Origin: Candidatus Sumerlaeota bacterium
Lineage (GTDB): Bacteria > Sumerlaeota > Sumerlaeia > JADFCT01
Length of the DNA: 5,687 nt
Direction: 5' to 3'
Assembly (NCBI GenBank): GCA_026398575.1
Contig: JAPLSP010000588.1
Coordinates: forward strand, 1-5,687
The position numbers and the translations under genes were made by a program. Of the stretch, positions 1-5,660 are shown piece by piece; position 1 is the stretch's first letter; each line of letters opens with the position of its first letter. The notes beneath the pieces are model-generated. The model saw only the letters and a list, made by a program, of their open reading frames with translations. It searched no databases and was not told the DNA's origin.

Positions 1-2
1 TT

Positions 3-52
3 ATTTGTGTTCATTCGTGGTTAACCACCAATGCACGCGAATAGACACTAAT
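3..52. repeat. 10-nt periodic repeat, two head-to-head blocks
   Basis: Two adjoining blocks built from related 10-nt units. The first reads ATTTGTGTTC then ATTCGTGGTT (3-22). The second, on the opposite strand, reads ATTAGTGTCT, ATTCGCGTGC, ATTGGTGGTT (52 down to 23). The blocks meet at the palindrome GGTTAACC around 22/23, so the region can fold imperfectly on itself. The first block may begin before the window. No reading frame covers it. Such degenerate 'ATTCGTGGTT' strings look like dispersed intergenic repeats; their function is unknown to me. Confidence 0.7.
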
Positions 53-95
53 ATCATGATCAGGACGCTCCCATAAATCTCATATATCAAAAGCA

Positions 96-125
96 ATTCG
101 TGTTTATTTGTGTTCATTCGTGGTT
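96..125 (+). repeat. 10-nt periodic repeat, third block
   Basis: Three consecutive 10-nt units, ATTCGTGTTT, ATTTGTGTTC and ATTCGTGGTT. The last 22 bases (104-125) are identical to bases 1-22 of the window and in the same orientation. The block lies in the non-coding tail beyond the pseudopilin genes. The 53-95 stretch between this block and the first pair is AT-rich and shows no gene or other structure that I can recognise. Confidence 0.75.
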
Positions 126-130
126 TAGCA

Positions 131-181
131 GCAGAATCATTGAGGGCAGAATGATAATGATTCTGCCCTCAATGATTCTGC
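131..181. repeat. Perfect 22-bp palindromic hairpin (REP-like)
   Basis: Bases 131-152 are perfectly complementary to 160-181, leaving a 7-nt loop (153-159). Each arm carries two copies of a GGCAGAAT-like word, one complete and one variant, so the element has internal repetition. It starts 18 nt beyond the stop codon of the last pseudopilin gene, where a transcript end would be expected. There is no U-run after the stem on the minus strand, so it is not a canonical intrinsic terminator. A REP-like element that stabilises or ends the mRNA is the likeliest reading. Confidence 0.8.
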
Positions 182-199
182 CTGTAATCCGCAATCTCA

Positions 200-775
200 T
201 TAACGTTGTGCCTCCACCCATGCATGCCCAAGAGAAATCAGCGCCGACTTCTCCATTGCGATATTCCGGTCGTAGGATTTGCTCGCGCCGGTTAAGCAAA
301 TGCGCCAAAGACCGCTGGCGCTGTCGGGCTCAGCATCGAGCGATTCGGCGCTTTCCATCAGAACCGGCGATTGCCGTTCCCGTTCTGCCGTCAAAGATTC
401 CATGTTTCCCGCGATGTTGGCGCCCGCCGCGCCTTCGATCTCCATCCGGCGCAAGCGCTTGGAGGCGTCAATGAAATAAATGACGCTGTTTCCGCCGCTG
501 CCCAATTTCTCGAAGACCAAGGACTTGCGATTTTCACTCGGCGCCAAACGGACCGAGCCGTGCGCGTCAAAAACCGCCTGGGCGAAAAACGTCGCGGCGC
601 CTCGCTCGAAATTCAGCTCCGTTTCCGCGATCGCATTTTCCATCGGCGGCATCGTCAGATACGAGATCGTTGCCGCGCTCATGATGGCGACAATCGCGAT
701 CACGATCAGCAGTTCGATCAGCGTGAAGCCGTGCGCGGGCGCGCATCGCCGGTTAGCCATATCGAATGTCTTCAT
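200..775 (-). CDS. Type II secretion/type IV pilus pseudopilin, GspJ-like
   Basis: A 191-residue protein with a class III prepilin leader. After a short basic leader (RRCAPAHG) comes GFTLIELLIVIAIVAIM: cleavage is expected after Gly16, which makes Phe17 the mature N-terminus and Glu21 the conserved Glu+5. The hydrophobic helix spans about residues 17-40. The rest is a globular periplasmic domain; the segment VIYFIDASKRLRRME (about 98-112) resembles the tyrosine and arginine-rich strand of GspJ/PilW minor pseudopilins. That subtype is inference; membership of the prepilin superfamily is firm. The ATG at 775 is chosen because it overlaps the upstream stop codon as ATGA and has AGGAG seven bases before it. 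An internal ATG at 760 has no such site. It is the last gene of the cluster, followed by a 22-bp hairpin. It would form part of the tip or shaft of a pseudopilus at the inner membrane. Confidence 0.85.
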   Translation of the reverse strand: MKTFDMANRRCAPAHGFTLIELLIVIAIVAIMSAATISYLTMPPMENAIAETELNFERGAATFFAQAVFDAHGSVRLAPSENRKSLVFEKLGSGGNSVIYFIDASKRLRRMEIEGAAGANIAGNMESLTAERERQSPVLMESAESLDAEPDSASGLWRICLTGASKSYDRNIAMEKSALISLGHAWVEAQR

Positions 776-1155
776 GGCTGCGCTCCTATCCGGATCGTTG
801 TCAGGCGAACCTCCGGCTTGCCTTCCGGGCCTTTGCGGCGGACGCGGACGTCAATCTCCCACAGGCCGCTGGCGGTTTTCCGCAGCGACACCGTGGCCGA
901 AGCGCCCGACGGCCAGGATGGATTTTCAATCCGCGTTGCGCCTTCCGACAATTGGGCTGCCGGAGCGATCCGCCAGCGTTCCAGTTCGCTTTGCGCGATC
1001 AACACGAGCGCGGCGCGGTCGCGAGCATTGCCCCGGATCATGCGCGCCTCGCCGACCGCGCGGAGCGTAAAAGCAATGGTGATCGCCAGAATCGCCACGT
1101 ACATCAGCGTTTCCAGCAGCGTCAATCCCCGGCGGTTGTTCAAGAGAAAATCCAT
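772..1155 (-). CDS. Type II secretion/type IV pilus pseudopilin, GspI-like
   Basis: A 127-residue prepilin-like protein. The leader MDFLLNNRRG ends in Arg-Arg-Gly, followed by LTLLETLMYVAILAITIAF. Prepilin peptidase should cut after Gly10, leaving Leu11 as the N-terminal residue and Glu15 as Glu+5. The membrane helix covers about 11-33. The segment ALVLIAQSELERWR (about 49-62) matches the GspI/PilV pattern in which the helix continues with 'AQ..LE', and the C-terminal DVRVRRKGPEGKPEVRLTTIR resembles the closing strands of GspI. The short length also fits GspI (about 120-130 residues). It begins 6 nt after the end of the upstream platform gene, with an AAGG site inside that gene's last codons, and its TGA overlaps the next ATG by four bases, so the three genes are probably coupled in translation. 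PilV is the main alternative name. Confidence 0.85.
   Translation of the reverse strand: MDFLLNNRRGLTLLETLMYVAILAITIAFTLRAVGEARMIRGNARDRAALVLIAQSELERWRIAPAAQLSEGATRIENPSWPSGASATVSLRKTASGLWEIDVRVRRKGPEGKPEVRLTTIRIGAQP
783..787 (-). promoter_or_regulatory. Ribosome binding site AGGAG for the GspJ-like gene
   Basis: AGGAG on the minus strand lies seven bases ahead of the ATG at 775, inside the end of the GspI-like gene. It decides the start of the downstream pseudopilin, because the other in-frame ATG (760) has no comparable site. Confidence 0.7.
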
Positions 1156-1161
1156 CGTGAA

Positions 1162-2175
1162 TTACCTTATATATTGCCCTAATTCGAAAAGAGGCAAATA
1201 GAGCGATGTGACGATGCCGCCCACGACTCCGCCCAGGAAGAAAATAATCGCAGGCTCCAGCATCCCTGTCAGGCGTTCGCTGATCATATCGAAATGCTCT
1301 TCGCAATATTCCGCGATTCCCTCGCAGGCTTGGGGGCTGTCGCCGCGCGCCTCGGCTTGGGCATAAAGATAAGCAGCCGCGGGCGGAAGCACCTTGCGCA
1401 TCAACGGCCCCGTGGCGAACCCTCTTTCCGCCTCGCCAGCGATAACGAGCAACATGCGCCGCGTTCGCGCGAGCCACACCGCCAGGCTGGCCGCTCGCAG
1501 CGCTGTCGGCAGTGGAACGCCGCGCTGCAACATCGAACCGAGGAAGCGCATCACAATGGCGCCGTCGCTCAGCGACACCAGGGGAACAAAGATATCGAGC
1601 GCTTTCAGGATCACCGGCGCCGAGTCGCGGCGCGCGATCCTCGCCAGGCCGGCCACCAAAGCGATGAGCAATGCCACCATTGCGGGAATGAAAGCGCGGG
1701 AACCCATGACGGCAAACAGCAGCGTGGTGGGCAGGGGCAGGCTGTCCGCTCCCAATTCGTCGAAAATACGCCTGAAAGGCGGAATGACGAAGACGGCAAG
1801 AACGATCATGACGCAGAGGCTGATGATGACGGCGATGGCGGGATAGAACAATGCGGAAACCATCGCGGTATGATGGCGCTTGATGCGGCGCGACTGGTCG
1901 AGGATGAACCGCAGGACGCCGCCCATGTCGCCCGACGCCTCGCCGCATTGCGCCGCTGCGATCAACTCGGCCGGCAACGGGGGAGTTATCTTTGCGAGCG
2001 CCTGCGAGAGCGAGGCGCCGCGCGCGATGGACGCCGCCAGTTCCTCGTAGAGCCGCCGCGCGCGCGGGTCGCCGAGCGTCTGCGCCACCTCGCGCAAGCC
2101 GTCCGGAACGGGAACGCCCATCTTTGTGAAACTGGCCAGATCGCCGATCAATCGCTGAACGTCATCAGGCTTCAT
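1162..2175 (-). CDS. Type II secretion system F family protein (GspF/PilC), short form
   Basis: A 337-residue inner-membrane platform protein with two T2SSF domains. Domain 1 (about 6-131) has the family pattern MGVPVPDGL ... GASLSQAL ... IAAAQCGEASGDMGGVL, followed by a membrane helix at about 110-132. A second helix lies at about 159-180. Domain 2 (about 205-327) repeats the layout with MLQRGVPLPTALRAAS and ends in the typical LEPAIIFFLGG ... SLYLPLFELGQYI, which holds the third helix. GspF/PilC proteins are usually about 400 residues; this one starts directly at domain 1 and lacks the cytoplasmic N-terminal extension. In domain 2 the usual GE-x-SG motif is degenerate (EARGDSP). F proteins hold the pseudopilus assembly machine in the inner membrane and contact the E ATPase. 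Both pseudopilin genes follow within 6 nt. A GAGG lies about 15 bases before the ATG, so the ribosome site is weak. Confidence 0.92.
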   Translation of the reverse strand: MKPDDVQRLIGDLASFTKMGVPVPDGLREVAQTLGDPRARRLYEELAASIARGASLSQALAKITPPLPAELIAAAQCGEASGDMGGVLRFILDQSRRIKRHHTAMVSALFYPAIAVIISLCVMIVLAVFVIPPFRRIFDELGADSLPLPTTLLFAVMGSRAFIPAMVALLIALVAGLARIARRDSAPVILKALDIFVPLVSLSDGAIVMRFLGSMLQRGVPLPTALRAASLAVWLARTRRMLLVIAGEAERGFATGPLMRKVLPPAAAYLYAQAEARGDSPQACEGIAEYCEEHFDMISERLTGMLEPAIIFFLGGVVGGIVTSLYLPLFELGQYIR

Positions 2176-2241
2176 TTCTTATCTCGCTTCCTCAAGGCTC
2201 TGATTGACAAATTCAGCGCCTATCTTTTGCCTCAGCGTAAT

Positions 2242-2382
2242 GTAATGCGACTCAGGCAAGCGCCAGCTCTTGGAGTAAGGTGGCTTGCCGCCTTCTTTTT
2301 TGCGCCAAGGCCATTGAATCGCCAAAAAGAAGGCGGCAAGCCACCTTACTCCAAAAGCTGGCGCCGTTCGTATCCGCATTAC
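2242..2382. repeat. 141-nt interrupted palindrome between the two F genes
   Basis: Bases 2242-2300 pair with 2324-2382 about a single centre. The inner stem (2260-2300 with 2324-2364) is 41 bp with one mismatch (2269 with 2355). A 10-nt internal loop (2250-2259 against 2365-2374) follows, then an 8-bp outer stem (GTAATGCG with CGCATTAC). The 23-nt loop contains the further complementary trinucleotide GCG/CGC. The element fills most of the 216-nt gap between the genes and begins about 10 nt beyond the stop codon of the first F gene. No obvious target-site duplication flanks it. Its right arm resembles 3774-3807. It could be a REP/BIME or MITE-like dispersed element; it may also limit transcription between the two F genes. 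Confidence 0.85.
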
Positions 2383-2391
2383 TTCATCCCT

Positions 2392-3654
2392 TCAAATCCC
2401 CGTGAGTTGGCACATGTACGATCCTATTTCAAAAATCGGCAGATACAAGGCGATCACCGCGCACGCGATGACCAGGGCAATGCACAAATGACAGACGATC
2501 TCAAAGGCGCTGCAAAACCGCGCCATCGTATGGCGCGCGTCCTGCTCGGCGTCCTGGGCGATGTCGCGCAGCGCCTCCATGAAGTTCGGCGCGCCTTCCG
2601 CGAGCGCCAATTGACGGCTCAACCTTGCGGGCAGGAGTTTGCTCTCCAGGCATGCCTTCCCGATCGAATGCCCCTGTTCGATCATCCGCGCCGCTTCCTG
2701 CGAACGCCGCCGCATCCGTCCGCCGCTCATTTCGCCGGCGCGCCGGACTGCCTGCGCCGGCGGAACATGCGCGTCAAGCCCCAGCGACAGCGCCGCCAGC
2801 CAGCGTGCCTGCCTGTCCGCTCGCGTCCCCCGCCCAAGTATCGGAATCCAATCCATCCGCAATTGAAGCCGGCTTGCCACGAATAGAAATATAACGGCGG
2901 CAATCACACCAAATAACAAGAGCGCGAAAATGATCGTGCCCTGATGAGGCGACATGGAATACAGCGTGCGGGAGAATGGCGGCAAAGGACTTCCATTCGT
3001 TGCCCACACATACATATCCGCAATTTTAGGCATCACATATAGATATATGAAAGAGATGATGCTTACCGCCATGATGAAAAGCGCAAAAGGATACATCAAT
3101 GCTTTGCGCCAAAATTCCGACATATCGCAATCAACAGCCTGAAAGCGAGCCAGCCGCCGCAGCGCTTCGGGCAGCAGCGACCATTCTTCGCCGGCCCGGA
3201 CGATGGCGACCTCTTGCGAGTCGAATGGATAGAAGGCATCCATTGCCTCAGAAAGGCTCATGCCTTTTTCCACGAATCGCCGCAGCCTTGCCGTCATCTC
3301 CGCGGCGATGGCATTTCTGAGTTCCAGCGGCCACCCCAAGGTTTGAGCGATGAGATATGGCAACCATGAACCCGCAGGACGGAGGCTCGTGAAGGACTCT
3401 TCGCAGAGTTCAAGGGCCTGCGGCAAAGGCGTACGCATGGCCAGCATTCGCGAGAGTTCGGAAAACAACAATACTTTGGCGCGGCTGCGGCGGCTGAGCA
3501 GGAAGATCGAAAGCCTATTAATGAGCGCGCGGAATGGACGGAAGAGCATTCGCAATCCCGGCAACTCCCGCAGATCGCGGCGCCAGATTGACGCTTTCGC
3601 TTTTTGTGATTTCCCAAGCAAATCAGGAGGAGGCGTTTTTTCTTTGTTTTCCAC
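2392..3654 (-). CDS. Type II secretion system F family protein (GspF/PilC), divergent
   Basis: A 420-residue inner-membrane protein with two T2SSF domains. A basic, proline-rich cytoplasmic N-terminus (1-60) is followed by domain 1 (about 62-212), where FSELSRMLAMRTPLPQALEL and KGMSLSEAMDAFYPFDSQEVAIVRAGEE match the family. Membrane helices lie at about 187-209, 238-262 and 386-406. Domain 2 (about 282-406) contains LAALSLGLDAHVPPAQAVRRAG and ends with IALYLPIFEIGSYM, close to the end of the neighbouring F protein. The GE-x-SG motif is altered in both domains (GEEWSLL, AEGAPNF), and a linker of about 30 residues (90-120) lengthens domain 1. The role is the assembly platform for a pseudopilus or pilus. 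The start is GTG at 3654, supported by GGGGGAG six bases upstream. It is the first secretion gene in the window; no ATPase gene stands before it. A paralogous F gene follows after a large palindrome. Confidence 0.88.
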   Translation of the reverse strand: MENKEKTPPPDLLGKSQKAKASIWRRDLRELPGLRMLFRPFRALINRLSIFLLSRRSRAKVLLFSELSRMLAMRTPLPQALELCEESFTSLRPAGSWLPYLIAQTLGWPLELRNAIAAEMTARLRRFVEKGMSLSEAMDAFYPFDSQEVAIVRAGEEWSLLPEALRRLARFQAVDCDMSEFWRKALMYPFALFIMAVSIISFIYLYVMPKIADMYVWATNGSPLPPFSRTLYSMSPHQGTIIFALLLFGVIAAVIFLFVASRLQLRMDWIPILGRGTRADRQARWLAALSLGLDAHVPPAQAVRRAGEMSGGRMRRRSQEAARMIEQGHSIGKACLESKLLPARLSRQLALAEGAPNFMEALRDIAQDAEQDARHTMARFCSAFEIVCHLCIALVIACAVIALYLPIFEIGSYMCQLTGI

Positions 3655-3660
3655 GCTCTG

Positions 3661-3667
3661 CTCCCCC
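3661..3667 (-). promoter_or_regulatory. Ribosome binding site for the divergent F gene
   Basis: GGGGGAG on the minus strand, six bases ahead of the GTG at 3654. It supports a GTG start for this gene. I could not identify a convincing promoter in the rest of the 3655-3871 leader, which also holds a copy of the dispersed repeat and a short CGGAATTCCG palindrome (3736-3745). Confidence 0.6.
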
Positions 3668-3773
3668 GCGTCCGAAATCTACCTCAAAAGACTGAATTAG
3701 GGGGAGAGTAGCCTGGAACCATGCCTTTGCGCAAGCGGAATTCCGTTTTTTCCTTTCTTCATTATGCAACCAC

Positions 3774-3807
3774 ACTCCAAATGCTGGCGCTGCTCCTATC
3801 CGCATTA
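3774..3807 (+). repeat. Second copy of the dispersed repeat arm
   Basis: This 34-nt stretch matches 2348-2381 at 30 of 34 positions in the same orientation (shared words ACTCCAAA, GCTGGCGC, TATCCGCATTA). Looser similarity extends leftward to about 3766. No clear second arm is visible here, so it is a half-element, unlike the full palindrome at 2242-2382. It lies in the leader of the divergent F gene, downstream of the broken fucosidase gene. Confidence 0.75.
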
Positions 3808-3871
3808 ATCTTCTCTTCCTTACATGAGTATTTGTGATGATTTCATGTTTTGTTATTTGCGGATATTAGCG

Positions 3872-4075
3872 CTATAGCTCAGCGCCTTCGATTTCAAGCG
3901 CGATGACGCTGACGCGCGCATCGGGCGGCGACGAAGGCAGTTGGATGCGGAGGCCATCCGGTTCCTGGGTTATGGGAAGGGTTTGATTGCGGTTGGAGAG
4001 CGGATAGGCTTTTTGGATTTTGTTTTTGATGGGCGCGCGCAGCCGGCCATCTTTTGGCCAATCGAAAATGTGCAG
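3872..4075 (-). pseudogene. Out-of-frame C-terminal remnant of the GH29 fucosidase gene
   Basis: In a different frame from the upstream fucosidase ORF, the minus strand reads LHIFDWPKDGRLRAPIKNKI and then AYPLSNRNQTLPITQEPDGL and IQLPSSPPDARVSVIALEIE, ending GAEL before a TAG at 3872-3874. This is the usual closing beta-sandwich segment of many GH29 enzymes, where a 'LYLHVFDWPKDGKL' strand leads to a final 'APD..SVIVLEL' strand. It has no start codon or ribosome site of its own. It shows that the original gene ended at 3872 and that a deletion plus frame change near 4074-4090 cut this part off. An assembly error is possible but would also have to explain the missing intervening residues. Confidence 0.8.
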
Positions 4076-5328
4076 ACCGGCGGCAGCGCGCCGTCGCCCG
4101 TCGGGCTGACAATCAGCAGCAGGTTGCCTCCGCGGCTGACGATGTCCACCAGCATGTGGATCAACCCTCGCGACGAGAGGGCATTGGACTCATTGTCCTC
4201 CCAATTGTATCCGTAGGATTGGCTGATCGAGCGGCATTCTTCCCAGGGGAAGCCGGCGGTTCCATCGAAGCTATGAAACTCGCTGGTGATGAAATCGGCG
4301 ATGACGCGCGGCACGCCGTGTTCGGCGCGTGTGCGGCCTGAGCGGTCGTTGATCGCCACTTCCTTGCGGCCTTCGGCGTGATTGTAGAAGTAGGCGTTCA
4401 GTTCATGGGTCCGGAAATAAGTCATCGGATCGAGCCAATCGCCGTCGTACCACAGCAGGTCGGGGTCATAGCGGTCAATGAGTTCCTTCAATTGCGGCGC
4501 CAGATAATCCGACACGAAATCCCGGACCGGAATCTTGCCGGCGATCATGCCGGAATTGATCTCATCCAACGCGATGATCTTTCCGCCCTTGTCGGTTTGG
4601 AGCATGATCCCGCCTTCGGCGATGATGGGATAGAACCACTCGAAGAGGGAGAAATAGGCGCCGCATCGCAAATCGCGGGCGCGGCAGGCTTGCATGATCT
4701 CGGCGGTGAAATCGCGGCGGGCGCCGATCTTCAGGCTGGTGCGATGCGTGAACGAGGAATCCCAGAGGCAGTAGCCGCCGTGATGCTTGTTGAACGGCAC
4801 GACGTATTTCATACCCGCGTCCGCCGCCAACTGAGCGTAGTACTCGGCGCTGAAATTGCTTCCGGTCAGCAGCGGCAGAAAATTATCCGGGTGAAAATCC
4901 TTGCCCCAGACTTCATCATGGTATTGCGCGGTTTCGGGCTTGTACCGGCAAAAATACTCGTACCAGTCCGGATACATCGCCTTGGGAGTCGGCGCCGCCC
5001 ATCCCGCGACCGCCCACGGTCCCCAATCCAGAAACATGCCGAATTTGGCGTCGAGGAACCATTGCGGCGCGTGATGACTTGTCAGCGAATCGTCCGTCGG
5101 CTTCCATTTGCCGCTTTGATTGGCATGGTGGATTTCGTCCCATGCCGCTGCGGCCCGGCGCATCATGTCATCCGAATCGCGTGCGCGGAGTTCGTCCACG
5201 CTGAGTGGATAGCGCCAAGGCGCGAAATTCGCAGGGCGGCGGGGTTGTTTGCCTGATCCGGGAAACACTTCGTTCAAGGTTAGAGACATTGTGGTAGGAA
5301 GCCGGCTGGATATCGCCAGTGGATTCAC
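3970..5328 (-). CDS. Alpha-L-fucosidase (GH29), C-terminally truncated by frame change
   Basis: GH29 enzymes hydrolyse terminal alpha-L-fucose from glycans by a retaining mechanism. Seen here: WKPTDDSL ... APQWFLDAKFGMFLDWGPW (about 75-105), KHHGGYCLWDSSFTHRTS (181-198), AYFSLFEWFYP (224-234), LLWYDGDW (291-298), FPWEECRSI and GYNWED (360-378), and DIVSRGGNLLLIVSPTGDG (395-413). Asp295 in WYDGDW is the expected nucleophile. Two normally conserved sites differ: FxHWG is FLDWG, and KHHDG is KHHGG. About 75 unusual residues precede the catalytic domain and no signal peptide is evident, so the protein is probably cytoplasmic. After about residue 416 the frame is wrong: the last 35 or so residues look random, and the true C-terminus continues in another frame to 3872. 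The GTG at 5328 overlaps the upstream TGA as GTGA; the ATG at 5289 is an alternative start, and neither has a clear ribosome site. Activity is doubtful. Confidence 0.85.
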   Translation of the reverse strand: MNPLAISSRLPTTMSLTLNEVFPGSGKQPRRPANFAPWRYPLSVDELRARDSDDMMRRAAAAWDEIHHANQSGKWKPTDDSLTSHHAPQWFLDAKFGMFLDWGPWAVAGWAAPTPKAMYPDWYEYFCRYKPETAQYHDEVWGKDFHPDNFLPLLTGSNFSAEYYAQLAADAGMKYVVPFNKHHGGYCLWDSSFTHRTSLKIGARRDFTAEIMQACRARDLRCGAYFSLFEWFYPIIAEGGIMLQTDKGGKIIALDEINSGMIAGKIPVRDFVSDYLAPQLKELIDRYDPDLLWYDGDWLDPMTYFRTHELNAYFYNHAEGRKEVAINDRSGRTRAEHGVPRVIADFITSEFHSFDGTAGFPWEECRSISQSYGYNWEDNESNALSSRGLIHMLVDIVSRGGNLLLIVSPTGDGALPPVCTFSIGQKMAGCARPSKTKSKKPIRSPTAIKPFP

Positions 5329-5648
5329 GCGGCAATCATGATTCCTTCGCGGCGCGCGATTTCGAGAATGGGGCGGGCTTCATCCGTTTCCCATTCGCGC
5401 TCGCCGCAAGGGATCGGCTCTATGCGGGTATCGGCATGGCGGGTCATTTTCCAGAGTTGCTCAATCTGCGGTCGTTCTTTTTTAGCGTCAAACTCAGGGG
5501 CAATCACCACCAAATCAATATCACTCCATTCGGTGGCATCGCCGCGCGCGAAAGAACCGAATAGGACTGCGCGGTGAGCGTTAATGCCTGACCGTGAAAG
5601 CACAGCAAGGTATTGCTGAATTATTTTTATAACAGCGCCTTCAACCAT
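5325..5648 (-). CDS. Small nucleotidyltransferase-domain protein (MNT type)
   Basis: A 107-residue protein consisting of one minimal nucleotidyltransferase domain. VLFGSFARGDATEWSDIDLVVI (about 28-49) gives an exact GS-x10-D-x-D motif: Gly31, Ser32, Asp43 and Asp45, the two aspartates binding metal. Glu77 in RIEPIP is a candidate third acidic residue. The closing PILEIARREGIMI is common in this family. Such proteins often act as the antitoxin (AMPylating a HEPN toxin) of HEPN-MNT pairs, but no HEPN gene lies in the window; one could be upstream beyond 5687. The ATG at 5648 is preferred over one at 5681 because AAAGG stands seven bases before it and the family begins near this point. The TGA overlaps the fucosidase GTG by four bases, although the two products have no obvious common role. 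Confidence 0.85.
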   Translation of the reverse strand: MVEGAVIKIIQQYLAVLSRSGINAHRAVLFGSFARGDATEWSDIDLVVIAPEFDAKKERPQIEQLWKMTRHADTRIEPIPCGEREWETDEARPILEIARREGIMIAA

Positions 5649-5655
5649 TGGTATG

Positions 5656-5660
5656 CCTTT
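5656..5660 (-). promoter_or_regulatory. Ribosome binding site AAAGG for the nucleotidyltransferase
   Basis: AAAGG on the minus strand, seven bases before the ATG at 5648. It overlaps a TAA (5661-5659) that could be the stop codon of a gene entering from beyond the window, an arrangement typical of an operon. It favours 5648 over the upstream ATG at 5681. Confidence 0.55.

Noticed and set aside
1..125. Possible CRISPR array from the repeated 22-mer
   Set aside because: Only two exact copies exist, one unit pair is inverted, and spacing is irregular, with no leader or cas gene. The 10-nt internal period does not fit CRISPR.
2176..2210. Possible promoter for the short F gene (TTGTCA at 2210-2205, minus strand)
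   Set aside because: No -10-like hexamer lies at a suitable distance, and a promoter there would place transcription start at or after the ATG.
2179..2379. Small minus-strand open frame between the two F genes
   Set aside because: It is made almost entirely of the palindrome arms; similar peptide strings appear at the second repeat copy, so it reflects repeat sequence and not a gene.
1294..2886. Long plus-strand open frame (530 codons)
   Set aside because: It runs opposite two well-supported F-family genes and through the palindrome; its translation is arginine, histidine and glutamine-rich with no recognisable domain. It is a GC-driven shadow.
3623..3805. Small minus-strand open frame upstream of the divergent F gene
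   Set aside because: It begins within the dispersed repeat copy and overlaps the F gene start; there is no ribosome site or recognisable content.
4378..5256. Plus-strand open frame of 292 codons
   Set aside because: It lies wholly opposite the GH29 catalytic domain, whose motifs are clear, and shows no domain of its own.
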